Positions 45,979-54,660 of a stretch of DNA of 64,000 nucleotides are shown one piece after another. The notes below the pieces were generated by a model that ran no database searches, was not told the origin of the DNA, and saw only the letters and a list, made by a program, of their open reading frames with translations. Made by a program: the position numbers and the translations under genes. Location of the stretch: assembly GCF_017874425.1 (NCBI RefSeq), contig NZ_JAGGLL010000022.1:19804-83803 (forward strand), read 5' to 3'. Source of the DNA: Clostridium punense (GTDB lineage Bacteria > Bacillota > Clostridia > Clostridiales > Clostridiaceae). The first letter of the stretch is position 1. Each line of letters opens with the position of its first letter.

Positions 45979-46133
45979 TATATAAAATACTCCCATACCC
46001 TTATTTGTTTATATGTATATAAATTTTATTACTTAGATATGAGTGCTCTCTTATTTTTTTATTATAAGTTTTCTTGAGAAAATTCTTATGTTATAAAAGT
46101 ACGTTGTATTCACAATTCGTCAATTATCCAGGG

Positions 46134-46173
46134 ATTCTTATTGTTAACAATAAGAATTGTTAACAATAAGAAG
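46134..46173. promoter_or_regulatory. Twin GTTAAC palindromes upstream of the S41 lipoprotein
   Basis: A perfect 24-bp palindrome (46134-46157, core TTATTGTTAACAATAA) is followed by a second TTGTTAACAATAAGAA. The two GTTAAC centres are 17 bp apart, close to two helical turns. This suggests an operator for a dimeric repressor or a stable hairpin; the regulator is unknown. Confidence 0.5.
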
Positions 46174-46207
46174 AAAATCCTATACAGCTTCAACTGCATA
46201 GGATTTT
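46174..46207 (-). terminator. Terminator of the 124-aa secreted protein gene
   Basis: 10-bp stem AAAATCCTAT/ATAGGATTTT extended by CAG/CTG across one mismatch, three bp after the stop codon. Confidence 0.85.
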
Positions 46208-46209
46208 TC

Positions 46210-46584
46210 TTAGTTAGTTTTTACAGGCTTACTTACTTGAATTTTCACTGCTGAAGATTGTGGTGGAATTGAAAATGTCATTGCTGGATTAAGTTCTATA
46301 AAAACATTATCCCCTTTTTCAAATTTAATCTCATTAACCTCTTTACCACAGCTTGTGGCAAGCTTAGTATCCTTAGAAACAACTGCAACTAGTTCCTGTG
46401 GAAATACATCACAGCTTTTTAAGTAACCTTTAACTAATAACATCGTATTCTCTTGCTTAGAGTCCATAGTTACCTCTACTATTTCTCCAAGAAACATATT
46501 ATTAGGAGCAGACCTTGCAAATGCAGTCACTGTAAAAACCATTATGAAAATTGCTGCTAAGCTAATGATTCTTTTAACTTTCAT
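46210..46584 (-). CDS. Small secreted protein, function unknown
   Basis: 124 aa. Signal peptide (MKVKRIISLAAIFIMVFTVTAFA, about 23 residues, cleavage after AFA). The mature part is beta-rich with two Cys (KSCDVF and ATSCGKE) that could form a disulfide. No recognised family. ATG at 46584 follows GAGGAG by 11 bases; a GTG in the Shine-Dalgarno region is less likely. Single-gene unit. Confidence 0.75.
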   Translation of the reverse strand: MKVKRIISLAAIFIMVFTVTAFARSAPNNMFLGEIVEVTMDSKQENTMLLVKGYLKSCDVFPQELVAVVSKDTKLATSCGKEVNEIKFEKGDNVFIELNPAMTFSIPPQSSAVKIQVSKPVKTN

Positions 46585-46815
46585 AATTAAATTCACTCCT
46601 CAGATAGTTTATTTTCAATATTAGCCTTCTCTATAATTAAAAACCTATGCATTGTAATTTAAGTGAATTATAGAGTACCTACTGAGACAAATTAGTAATT
46701 ACTCTCTTTTAAGTTTTACTTTATAAATTCACTTTATTATTTTATAATATATTTATACTAAATTTTGAATATTTGCAATTATATAACTTATCAATTTAGA
46801 AGGTGGTTAATATTA

Positions 46816-48465
46816 ATGAATAGTAAAAAACTAAAGGTCTCTATTTTTTCAGGTGTTTTTTTAGTAGCCATGCTGTTAGGTATATATTCCCTTGGTGATA
46901 TTAAATACTCAACTAAAGGCGGCCTTTCCTATGAAGAAAAGAAAGCAGATGTAAAATACTTAATGGATTTTCTTGAGAAAACTTATCCTTACTTTGATGA
47001 AGTAAAGGAAGTTACTGGACAAGACCTTTTGAAGGAAAAAGATAAAATAGTAAGCTCTATTTCTAAAACTTCATCAGATGATGAATTTTATAAAGAAATC
47101 AGTGAGCTATTTCAAAGATTTACCTATGGAAGAACGGAACTTAACATTCCTACTAATAAATATGACAGTGAGTACACTTACTTATATGAAGGTCCAAAAA
47201 CTTCAAACAACACTAATCCAGAAAAACTCAAGGAAATCACTTCAAAGTGGGAAGCTATTCAAAAGGAATATAGAGATAATTTATCTAAATCTCAATATAC
47301 TTGTAACATTGCTGCTTCCTATGTTAATGGAGGTTATTATATAGTCATGAGTCAAACTCCTGAAGTTCATGTTGGTGATGAGGTAATTAGCATAAATAGT
47401 ATGTCTGTAGAAGAATATGGAAAAACCTCCTTATTTAATGGTAAGTATTATAAATATAATAAAGTTTACGATTATGACTATGAAAAATATATATTTCCCT
47501 CTCCCTTTGAACTCAAAAATAGTCCACCTAAAGAAGCTGTTATAAAAAATTCCTTAGGGGAAGAAAAAAAGGTTGAAGTTGTTCCTTTTGATCCTGAAAA
47601 ACCAATGTTAGAAGATGGCTTTAAAGCTTTTCGAGGAAATTCTGTTTTAAATACTGAGGATAAGGTTCAAGGGAAATTCTTAAATACTTTTGAAGATAAT
47701 AAGGTTATGGCTTTAAACTTCTCTGCAATTGGTGGAGATACTGAGTATATGAATTCTCCAGAAGGAATGAATAAGTTGTTATCAAAAATAAGTGAAAGTG
47801 ATTATCTTGTACTAGACCTTAGATTAGGCTATAGTTTTCAATTAATACAGGATATATTATCCTTTGTTTTGCCTGAGGATGTGAGTTATTATGATTATAA
47901 AATAGTAGCTAAAAATGAAGTCAATAATGCCTATATTGATTATTACAAAGGTGGAACTCATCCTTCTGTAACTGAAGTTACATCTTCTACAGGTTCCTTA
48001 GAAAAATTGTATCCTTTATCTAAATATCAGATTTTTAAAGATAAAAAAGTTGACCTTAAGGGAATGAATAAATATAAGGGAAAGGTTTTTATTTTACATG
48101 ATAAGTCTATTAATGTAGATTCCATTAATGAATTACTTAAAGAAGTGGTAGACCATAACTATTGTACCCTTATAGCTAATGGAAAGTTTGCCTTAATGGA
48201 TTATCCTGGCAGTTCCTTTGCTATCTCCACAGTTCTTCCAAATTCTAACCTTTCTATCACAGTTCAAAATGCAAGATTAGTAGATGAAAATGGAACTTAT
48301 GTTGGTAAAGTAGTTGTGACGCCACAAGTAATAATAAAGGATGATACCCTAAAAAAAATAGATAATCTAAAAAAAGGCGAGGGCTATTTTTTGAAAATGG
48401 GACAAGAAGATAAATATACTAACAAAGATGAATATTTTAATGAAGTGATGAAGTTAATAAAATAA
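46816..48465 (+). CDS. Membrane-anchored S41-like protein with degenerate active site, paralogue 1
   Basis: 549 aa. One N-terminal membrane helix (about 8-27), then an extracytoplasmic domain starting GGLSYEEKKADVKYLMDFLEKTYPYFDEV. The S41 core is recognisable (KVMALNFSAIGGD, LVLDLRLGYSF, KVFILHDKSINVDSINELL), but the DLRGNxGG turn is DLRLGYSF and the usual SSGE/SASE nucleophile motif is absent. A catalytic role is doubtful; binding or inhibition is possible. AAGGTGG RBS. Tandem duplicate at 48832-50457. Confidence 0.72.
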   Translation: MNSKKLKVSIFSGVFLVAMLLGIYSLGDIKYSTKGGLSYEEKKADVKYLMDFLEKTYPYFDEVKEVTGQDLLKEKDKIVSSISKTSSDDEFYKEISELFQRFTYGRTELNIPTNKYDSEYTYLYEGPKTSNNTNPEKLKEITSKWEAIQKEYRDNLSKSQYTCNIAASYVNGGYYIVMSQTPEVHVGDEVISINSMSVEEYGKTSLFNGKYYKYNKVYDYDYEKYIFPSPFELKNSPPKEAVIKNSLGEEKKVEVVPFDPEKPMLEDGFKAFRGNSVLNTEDKVQGKFLNTFEDNKVMALNFSAIGGDTEYMNSPEGMNKLLSKISESDYLVLDLRLGYSFQLIQDILSFVLPEDVSYYDYKIVAKNEVNNAYIDYYKGGTHPSVTEVTSSTGSLEKLYPLSKYQIFKDKKVDLKGMNKYKGKVFILHDKSINVDSINELLKEVVDHNYCTLIANGKFALMDYPGSSFAISTVLPNSNLSITVQNARLVDENGTYVGKVVVTPQVIIKDDTLKKIDNLKKGEGYFLKMGQEDKYTNKDEYFNEVMKLIK

Positions 48466-48487
48466 CTAAATGGATTAAAACTCTTAT

Positions 48488-48525
48488 CAGGGAAATCTTA
48501 GTGTCATGGTGCTAAGCTTTCCCTG
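48488..48525 (+). terminator. Terminator after S41-like paralogue 1
   Basis: Stem CAGGGAAATCTTAG/CTAAGCTTTCCCTG (one mismatch) with a 10-base loop. The following 300 bp (48526-48831) contain no gene and include a CTTTTATTAAGTAAC stretch and the TATATATATACATATAT run before paralogue 2. Confidence 0.8.
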
Positions 48526-48831
48526 TATTTATTTAGCTATTCTTATTAAGCCTCTCCTCTTACTTGTCTATATATACTTCATTACTTATGATAATCAGTT
48601 TCTTATTACAGGTTTTATAATTAATGTACTCTTTTATTAAGTAACTCTTTGGAGGCTTAGGTAATGACACTGTCCTCTTTCCTATTAATTAAAGTCTAGC
48701 TTTAAAAGAAATATAAGGTGAAAAAATCCGCTTTTGCAAAGTTTAATGATGCACATAGTTTATTATTTTTTAATATATATATACATATATTTGTAATTTG
48801 CATTTTATTACATTAAAAGGTGGTTGGGTTA

Positions 48832-50457
48832 ATGAGTACTAAAAAATTAAAGTTTCTAATCCTATTAGTGATTTTCTTTGTGGTTTTACTATTGGGGCTC
48901 TATTCTTTTGGTGACATTAAATATTCATCTAAAGGCGGGCTTTCTTATGCTGAAAAGAAAGCAGATGCAGAATATTTGATGAGCTTTCTCGAGAAAACTT
49001 ATCCTTACTTTGATGAAGTAAAGGCAACTACAGGACAAGATCTTCTTAAAGAAAAAAGTAAAATAATAAATTCAATTTCAAAAACCTCCTCGGACAAAGA
49101 ATTTTATTTCCAGATAAAAAAAGTCCTTAGAAGATTTCTTTATGGGCAAATTAATCTGGGCACAGATAGCAAAAGTGATTCCTACCTTCATTTAGATAAA
49201 GTCCTTGAGAATCAAAGGAAGGGTTATTTTGATAAACTGAGTGTAGCAAAACAAAAGTGGGCTCCTATTCAAACGGAATATATAGACAGTTTAAGTAAAT
49301 CCTTTAAATACACTTGTAATATAGATGCAATGTATATCAATGGAAATTATTATATAACTATGAGCCAAAATCCAGAAGTTCACCTTGGTGATGAAGTAGT
49401 TGGTGTAAATGGTATGCCTGTAGAGGAATATTTAAAAACTATTCCAAGTGATAAGATGTTTACCTTCTATGATTATACTCGTGATAAATATGTAGCTCAC
49501 CACCTATTTTGTTTTGAAAATCATATTCCCCAAAATGTAATTATTAAAAATAGCAATGATGAAGAAAAGAAGGTACCCATTGCTTCTTATACCTCTACAG
49601 AACCAGTATTAGAGGATGGGTTCAAGTCCGTTGGAACTAATTCTACACCTGCTAGAAATAATAAAGACCAAAGTAATTTCTTAAATATCTTTGCGGAAAA
49701 TAAAATAGTCGCTTTAAATTTTTCTCAGCTTAGTGACGATGCTAATAATGCAGAAGAACTAGATAAATTATTTACCGTACTAGATGAAAATGATTATGTG
49801 GTCCTAGATCTTAGGGGAAATTCTAAGGAATCCTTAGCAAGAGATATTCTAACTTTTGTATTGCCTATGAACTCAAACTGTTCAAATTACAACATAATGG
49901 AGAAAAATGAAATTAATGATGCTTTCATTGAGCATTACAGAATAAGCAATCACCCCTTTACTACTGAAATTACCTCCCCAATACCTTCAATAGAAAAACT
50001 ATATCCTTTGTCTAAATATTATATTATTAAAAATAAAACAACTGACTTCAGCGGTGTGAATATTCAAAAAGGAAGGGTTTTTATTTTATATGATAACTCA
50101 GTTTCTAGTGTGATAAACAATGAAATACTCAAAACAGCAATTGATGGAAATTACTGTACTGTTATAGCTAATAACAAATTCACTTTGATGGATTATACGG
50201 ATAGTTCTTTAGCAGCCTCAGTAATTCTTCCAAATTCTAATCTAATTGTAACTGCTCAAAACGTAAAAGTTGTAGATAGTAATGGAACTTTTATTGAAAA
50301 GGCAGTAGTTACACCTCAAATGATAATAAAAGAGGATACTGCTAAAATAATAGATAAGTTAAAAAAAGGTGAGGGTTATAAATTAGAAATGCCACTAGAA
50401 GATAGGTATACTAGTAAGGATGAATATTACAATGAAGTATTAAAACTAATAAAATAA
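48832..50457 (+). CDS. Membrane-anchored S41-like protein with degenerate active site, paralogue 2
   Basis: 541 aa. Same plan as paralogue 1: membrane helix (about 5-27), GGLSYAEKKADAEYLMSFLEKTYPYFDEV, then an S41-like core with VVLDLRGNSKESL and RVFILYDNSVSSVINNEIL. It keeps the DLRGN turn but lacks a clear SSGE nucleophile. Both proteins end with KKGEGY...(D/E)DRYTSKDEY-type tails. AAGGTGG RBS, with a terminator between the copies, so each is expressed separately. A recent tandem duplication followed by divergence. Confidence 0.72.
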   Translation: MSTKKLKFLILLVIFFVVLLLGLYSFGDIKYSSKGGLSYAEKKADAEYLMSFLEKTYPYFDEVKATTGQDLLKEKSKIINSISKTSSDKEFYFQIKKVLRRFLYGQINLGTDSKSDSYLHLDKVLENQRKGYFDKLSVAKQKWAPIQTEYIDSLSKSFKYTCNIDAMYINGNYYITMSQNPEVHLGDEVVGVNGMPVEEYLKTIPSDKMFTFYDYTRDKYVAHHLFCFENHIPQNVIIKNSNDEEKKVPIASYTSTEPVLEDGFKSVGTNSTPARNNKDQSNFLNIFAENKIVALNFSQLSDDANNAEELDKLFTVLDENDYVVLDLRGNSKESLARDILTFVLPMNSNCSNYNIMEKNEINDAFIEHYRISNHPFTTEITSPIPSIEKLYPLSKYYIIKNKTTDFSGVNIQKGRVFILYDNSVSSVINNEILKTAIDGNYCTVIANNKFTLMDYTDSSLAASVILPNSNLIVTAQNVKVVDSNGTFIEKAVVTPQMIIKEDTAKIIDKLKKGEGYKLEMPLEDRYTSKDEYYNEVLKLIK

Positions 50458-50555
50458 TATTCCTAATAGGTAAAGTTTGTCTTATCACCTCTTAGTACCA
50501 TAGATCAATTAAAATAAATTTGCATATAAATTAACAGCTGGGTAACTTTTTTTTA

Positions 50556-50603
50556 AAACAAGAGAAGTATCAAGAAATAAAAGCCTTGGTACTTCTCTTG
50601 TTT
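50556..50603. terminator. Bidirectional terminator
   Basis: 14-bp stem AAACAAGAGAAGTA/TACTTCTCTTGTTT with an inner TCAAG/CTTGG pairing, between the convergent S41-like and APH genes. Confidence 0.85.
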
Positions 50604-50635
50604 CATGTATAAGATTAAGTTACTCATTAATATGG

Positions 50636-51589
50636 TTATGGAACATTCACTTGTTCCTTCCCTCTCAGGATTATATCAGCCAAGGCTTCTGCATTTTTAT
50701 AATAATAATCAAAGCCTTCATCTCTTTCTATAGCTTCATTATTTAATTCTCTTTCAATAAATTCAATGCACTCATTTAAACATGAAAGTATTACATCCCA
50801 AATAAACTGTTTATAATTAGGTTTATTTATTAATCTTTCATAAACGCCTTTTACAAAAATCTTTCTATATTCATCGGTCATGTAAAATGGAAAAGGAAAA
50901 AACTGCTCTGAACCATGGCTTATCAACCGAGCAATATCTAAAGAGTAAGGCATAACCCCTGCAAAAGCCCAATCTATTAAAATTATAGAACCCTTATTTT
51001 CTATTGCATTGAACTGCAAAAAATCCCCGTTACACACTGTTCTTGGACATACTAACTGCCTATCTAAAAAAACTCTATAGGCAGAAGATAACTTGGGCTC
51101 ATTTTTAAGGCATTGTGCTCTTTTATTAATTCTTGTCCAATATCTTTCAAATCTATTATCCAGCTTATTCTCTTGGAAGCCGCTTTCTTGCCAGTAAGTA
51201 TTGAATATTTTAGCAAGGCTTTCAGCACAACCATGTGCCATACCTTCATTAAAGTTTCTTAAATCTTGTCCCTCAATATATTCTATTAGTATCCACTTAG
51301 TATTATCAACACATGTCCAGCCCTCTAACTTTGGTACAGGCAGTTTTTTATTTAATAGAAATTTTTCATAAACCTCTATTTCATTATCCTCTGACTTCTT
51401 AAGAATATATATTTCCTCTCCTGATATTATCTTATAAACATTATAAACCCTATCTACACCTTCCCCATCATCATGGAATTGTTCCATAGATAGCTTCTCT
51501 GTAGTTTCTGGTTTAATCTTTGCTAAGATACTCTTAAGCATATCTATCTTATTTTTACCTGTGATTTTCTCTGTGTATAATCCCCTCAT
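50636..51589 (-). CDS. Aminoglycoside phosphotransferase (APH)/choline kinase-family protein
   Basis: 317 aa. Kinase N-lobe with EEIYILKKSEDNEIEVYEKF, hinge WILIEYIEGQDL, catalytic loop VCNGDFLQFNAI (canonical HGDxxxxN with His replaced by Asn), and the metal-binding IDWAFAGVMPYSLDIARL. It phosphorylates a small hydroxyl or amino compound; a drug-resistance role cannot be assumed. ATG chosen after GAAGGG with 5-base spacing. Next gene upstream is grpB-like, 78 bp away. Confidence 0.8.
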   Translation of the reverse strand: MRGLYTEKITGKNKIDMLKSILAKIKPETTEKLSMEQFHDDGEGVDRVYNVYKIISGEEIYILKKSEDNEIEVYEKFLLNKKLPVPKLEGWTCVDNTKWILIEYIEGQDLRNFNEGMAHGCAESLAKIFNTYWQESGFQENKLDNRFERYWTRINKRAQCLKNEPKLSSAYRVFLDRQLVCPRTVCNGDFLQFNAIENKGSIILIDWAFAGVMPYSLDIARLISHGSEQFFPFPFYMTDEYRKIFVKGVYERLINKPNYKQFIWDVILSCLNECIEFIERELNNEAIERDEGFDYYYKNAEALADIILRGKEQVNVP

Positions 51590-51667
51590 GTTTTCCCTTC
51601 TTCCCACATAAACCTAGCATTCCGTTAATTGTGCTAGATTTGTCTTGCTCTTTACTTTTACTTTGTT

Positions 51668-52195
51668 CTATAAGAATTCTCTCTTTGCTCTTTCAATAAC
51701 CCCTTGAATAAACTGATCCTTACCACTTGTATAAGAAGACCTATCTTCCTTAAACTGCTCCGCTAGCTTATCCTTAAGATCAGAATACTCCTTTGCCACT
51801 TCGCTATATTTTCTTAGATAATCTCTAAATAAAATATTATTATTCCACTCTTTACCCATCCATTGGACTATGTGAATGTGATGAGTTCTTTCCTCCTCAG
51901 ACCCCTTTACAAATAAAATTCTTTCCTTAGTGCTTGCATTAGGTCTATGAATGTATCTCCCCTGCTGTAGTTTTTCAATAATTATCTCTAGGTCATTAAA
52001 GTTCTTAACTCCAATTATAATATCAATAATTGGCTTAGCCTTAAGCCCTTCTACTGAAGTGCTACCTATATGTTGTATATCTGTGAGATACTCTTTTATT
52101 AAATTCTTAAGAGTTTGTTCTTCTATTTGATATAATTTATGCCATTCATTCGTATATTCTTCTAGTTCTACATGTCCTCGCTTTAGCCCTATCAT
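51668..52195 (-). CDS. GrpB family protein (nucleotidyltransferase fold)
   Basis: 175 aa, UPF0157/GrpB. Family landmarks: VELEEYTNEWHKLYQIEEQTLK, DIQHIGSTSVEGLKAKPIIDI (the GSTxxxGxxxKPxxD nucleotidyltransferase-like motif) and HHIHIVQWMGKEWNNNILFRDYLR. Biochemical role is unsettled; some members are fused to other enzymes. ATG chosen 8 bases after GGAG. Possibly cotranscribed with the APH-like kinase downstream and the zinc-ribbon gene upstream. Confidence 0.88.
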   Translation of the reverse strand: MIGLKRGHVELEEYTNEWHKLYQIEEQTLKNLIKEYLTDIQHIGSTSVEGLKAKPIIDIIIGVKNFNDLEIIIEKLQQGRYIHRPNASTKERILFVKGSEEERTHHIHIVQWMGKEWNNNILFRDYLRKYSEVAKEYSDLKDKLAEQFKEDRSSYTSGKDQFIQGVIERAKREFL

Positions 52196-52258
52196 TACTT
52201 TCTCTCCTTTGCTAATTATCAACTTATTCTTTTTCCAATAATAAGTTGTAGTTTTCTA

Positions 52259-52576
52259 CTACAAGTCTAAGTCCTTTAAAAGCTCCCTTGCCAATTCCTC
52301 ATCTTCTTTTACCACTTGTATTTCTATGGGGATCATAAATCTTGGCATATTCATGAGATGCTCACCCTTTATAAAATGGGTTATGTCTTCAGATTCCAAA
52401 ATTGACTTAGCTAAAGGCACTAAGAAATAATTAGTAGTGGTAGCAACTGTTATTAATTCTCGATATTCAACTACTTCATCTTCCGTTATATGCTGCTTTT
52501 CAACTAATGCTTTACCACAATTAGGACATATTTCAATTCCCTCTATATACTCTGCTTTACATTTATTACAATACAT
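52259..52576 (-). CDS. Zinc-ribbon plus DUF2007 protein
   Basis: 105 aa. An N-terminal zinc ribbon (CNKC...CPNC, residues 3-20) is joined to a DUF2007 domain (about 40-105: ELITVATTTNYFLVPLAKSILESEDITHFIKGE...VVKEDEELARELL), a ferredoxin-like fold found in putative signal-transducing proteins. Function unknown. Weak RBS (GGAGGC) upstream. Confidence 0.82.
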   Translation of the reverse strand: MYCNKCKAEYIEGIEICPNCGKALVEKQHITEDEVVEYRELITVATTTNYFLVPLAKSILESEDITHFIKGEHLMNMPRFMIPIEIQVVKEDEELARELLKDLDL

Positions 52577-52685
52577 TTACTTAGCCTCCCTAATGTATTT
52601 ACTTAAGTGAGTTTATTTGTTATATTCCATAATGAATTAGGTATTTATTTTTTGGTATGCTCTTATTATTAGATTTATTAATGTT

Positions 52686-52808
52686 TCAAGTTCCTTTGAA
52701 TTGTAGGTCATCATTGACAAGTATACAGTTATATTTCTTTGGTTCATAAGTATCATATCTTTCCTTGTGCTTAATCTTATCTATTATGCCAAATTCATGA
52801 GTAGCCAA
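52686..52808 (-). pseudogene. 40-codon ORF, probable N-terminal remnant of a clostridial hypothetical gene
   Basis: TTG start 4-5 bases after AGGAGGGG, then ATHEFGIIDKIKHKERYDTY and EPKKYNCILVNDDLQFKGT before TGA. The HEFGI...YEPxKYNCIxVDDD pattern is one I associate with a longer clostridial protein of unknown function, so this is probably a truncated relic. It could still be made as a short peptide. The rest of the gap 52577-52991 holds no other gene. Confidence 0.45.
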
Positions 52809-52911
52809 AAGACCCCTCCTCTACAATTAAAAACTTATATGCCATAACAATAGTTTACATGAAAATTATACCATTTATTCCATATGCTTTGATAGTCTAT
52901 TCTAAACTAAA

Positions 52912-52935
52912 AAAGGAAGAAGCCTAGCTCCTTCC
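52912..52935 (-). terminator. Terminator of the yedE operon
   Basis: Stem GGAAG-AGC/GCT-CTTCC with a short loop and TTTTTT on the minus strand, 57 bp after the DUF3343 gene. Confidence 0.75.
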
Positions 52936-52991
52936 CTAATTGCAGTTATAAATCATAAAGTGTTCATAATTTGTTAATCTCCCCAGGGGTG

Positions 52992-53228
52992 TTACTCACA
53001 ATTATAAATTACAGTGTGAACTTTGTTTTCTAATCTATAAATTTTCTCAATGTCTTCTGTAATGATGTCTTCTATACTATCCTTCATAGAAAATTTAACT
53101 CCTATACCACAATTTGAGCTTAACTTTCTTGGTACTGGCATGGTTTCATTGTTGATTCCCACAGAATTTAGGTATCTATGATATTTAATGGCTCCAGAAT
53201 GAGTGAAAAATATTGCAATATATTCCAT
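52992..53228 (-). CDS. DUF3343 protein
   Basis: 78 aa. Starts MEYIAIFFTHSGAIKYHRYLNSVGI and contains PVPRKLSSNCGIGVKFSM with the conserved Cys, as in the DUF3343 (putative Se/S carrier-like) family. The family is repeatedly found with YedE, TusA-like carriers and cysteine desulfurases in anaerobes and is suspected in selenium or sulfur handling. Its ATG follows the previous stop directly (TAAATG), so translation is coupled. Confidence 0.85.
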   Translation of the reverse strand: MEYIAIFFTHSGAIKYHRYLNSVGINNETMPVPRKLSSNCGIGVKFSMKDSIEDIITEDIEKIYRLENKVHTVIYNCE

Positions 53229-53435
53229 TTATTTTGAAGCCTTTAATAGATAATCTTCATTGATATTTTTAACTTCTACTCTAAATCCTGCATTTTTTAA
53301 GAATCTCATTACATTTTCTTTAGCTGTATTATTGTCTACTAAAATTTGAAACCCTCCAGGGTTACCTTCTGCTGTCTTTTTTGCTATTATCACTGGTTGA
53401 GGGCAACTCATCCCTCTTGCATCTACCTTAGTCAA
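53229..53435 (-). CDS. TusA/YedF-type sulfur carrier protein
   Basis: 68 aa from the TTG at 53433-53435, 8 bases after AAAGGTGG; this gives the family start MTKVDARGMSCPQPVI, with Cys11-Pro12 as the persulfide or selenide-carrying site. The rest (VDNNTAKENVMRFLKNAGFRVEV) fits the TusA two-layer fold. It overlaps the yedE stop by 8 bases. Acts as a carrier between a cysteine desulfurase and an acceptor; Se versus S is inferred from context. Confidence 0.88.
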   Translation of the reverse strand: MTKVDARGMSCPQPVIIAKKTAEGNPGGFQILVDNNTAKENVMRFLKNAGFRVEVKNINEDYLLKASK

Positions 53436-54510
53436 CAGAAACACCACCTTTAACCTTGAAATTCATAGTTTTTTCTATATTGAAGTAGGAAATAAGCCCC
53501 AGTATTACAAAGCCTATAATTACAGCTATCTTGCCATTAGCTGTTGGTCCTTGTGCACTAGCTGCTAGTTTGAAGTTGTGTGCAAAGGCTGCTCCAACTA
53601 CCATTCCCATGATAGTTATAGCAGAGTCCACATTTCCTTCTCCTGCTAGAATAAGTTGTCTTAGTGGACACCCCCCTAAAAGTACAGAGGCCCAGCCTGC
53701 AAGAGCCATACCTAAAAAGTTCCATAAGCCATCTGCATGAGCTATTGATTGTTCAGCGAATCCTAGTTTAAAATATCCTAATATTAAGTTTCCTATTAAA
53801 GTAAATACAAAAATGGCAATAAACCCTGATATTAAATAAGTATCTTTAAACATGATTAAATCTCTTATTCCGCCAACCATACAAAGTCTTGTTTTTTGAG
53901 CAGCAACTCCAATAATTAATCCTGCAGCTAATGCTATATAAATTGGAGCATGCTGTGAGCCTGGTCCTTTTTGGCTTAATATTATAAAAGCTGGTGATAT
54001 TATTGCTAGTGCTAGTAAACCTACAGAAATTAATGGTAATGCATAACCTTCAATGGTAGTTTGAGTATAATTTCTTTTTAAGCTAAAGCCTTTATTTAAG
54101 AATTGAATTCCTAAGAATATTCCTGCTGCAAAACCTAGTAATCCAACTAAGGCATTTAGGTCTCCCCCCGCAAGTCTTAATACCATTCTAAGTGGACATC
54201 CAAGGAACATTAAAGCTCCTACCATTACAACAAAACCAAGAATTAACCTTAAAAATGGAGAAGATCCTCCCTTTACCTTAAATTCTTTTGATCCTAAAGA
54301 AATTAAAAAAGCTCCAAGAATCATTCCTATAATTTCTGGCCTAATATACTGAACCACTTCTGCTCTATGTAATCCAAGTGCTCCAGCAGTATCCCTTATA
54401 AAACATGCTACACAAGCTCCCATGTTTCTAGGATTTCCAAAGTAAACTAATAAAACAGATAAAATACCTATGATTGCTCCAGCAATGATAATGCCTCTTT
54501 TTTCTTTCAT
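53428..54510 (-). CDS. yedE: YedE-family sulfur/selenium transport membrane protein
   Basis: 360 aa, about nine to ten membrane helices in two repeats. Each repeat has a Cys-containing signature: FLGCPLRMVLRLAGGDLNALVG and LLGGCPLRQLILAGEGNVDSA (YeeE/YedE motif, GCPLR), plus MGACVACFIRD near the N-terminus. YedE/YeeE proteins import thiosulfate or are linked to selenium metabolism; this long form beside TusA-like and DUF3343 genes fits the selenium-linked type. GGAGAG RBS. First gene of the operon and divergent from the cysteine desulfurase gene. Confidence 0.9.
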   Translation of the reverse strand: MKEKRGIIIAGAIIGILSVLLVYFGNPRNMGACVACFIRDTAGALGLHRAEVVQYIRPEIIGMILGAFLISLGSKEFKVKGGSSPFLRLILGFVVMVGALMFLGCPLRMVLRLAGGDLNALVGLLGFAAGIFLGIQFLNKGFSLKRNYTQTTIEGYALPLISVGLLALAIISPAFIILSQKGPGSQHAPIYIALAAGLIIGVAAQKTRLCMVGGIRDLIMFKDTYLISGFIAIFVFTLIGNLILGYFKLGFAEQSIAHADGLWNFLGMALAGWASVLLGGCPLRQLILAGEGNVDSAITIMGMVVGAAFAHNFKLAASAQGPTANGKIAVIIGFVILGLISYFNIEKTMNFKVKGGVSVD

Positions 54511-54660
54511 ATCTTTACTCTCCTTTTATAATATGTTAATATTTAACTATACATATAAATTTTAACATATACTGTGTTAAACCTTAAATTGCAATATATA
54601 ATAGAAATTTTTTATCTATTGTTTCTCATAATTTTGTCATATTTATAAAGGAGGGCTAAT

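Noticed and set aside
50636..51589. Calling the APH-family gene an aminoglycoside resistance gene
   Set aside because: The catalytic loop is NGDFLQFN rather than HGDxxxxN and the family includes many metabolic kinases; no resistance context is seen.
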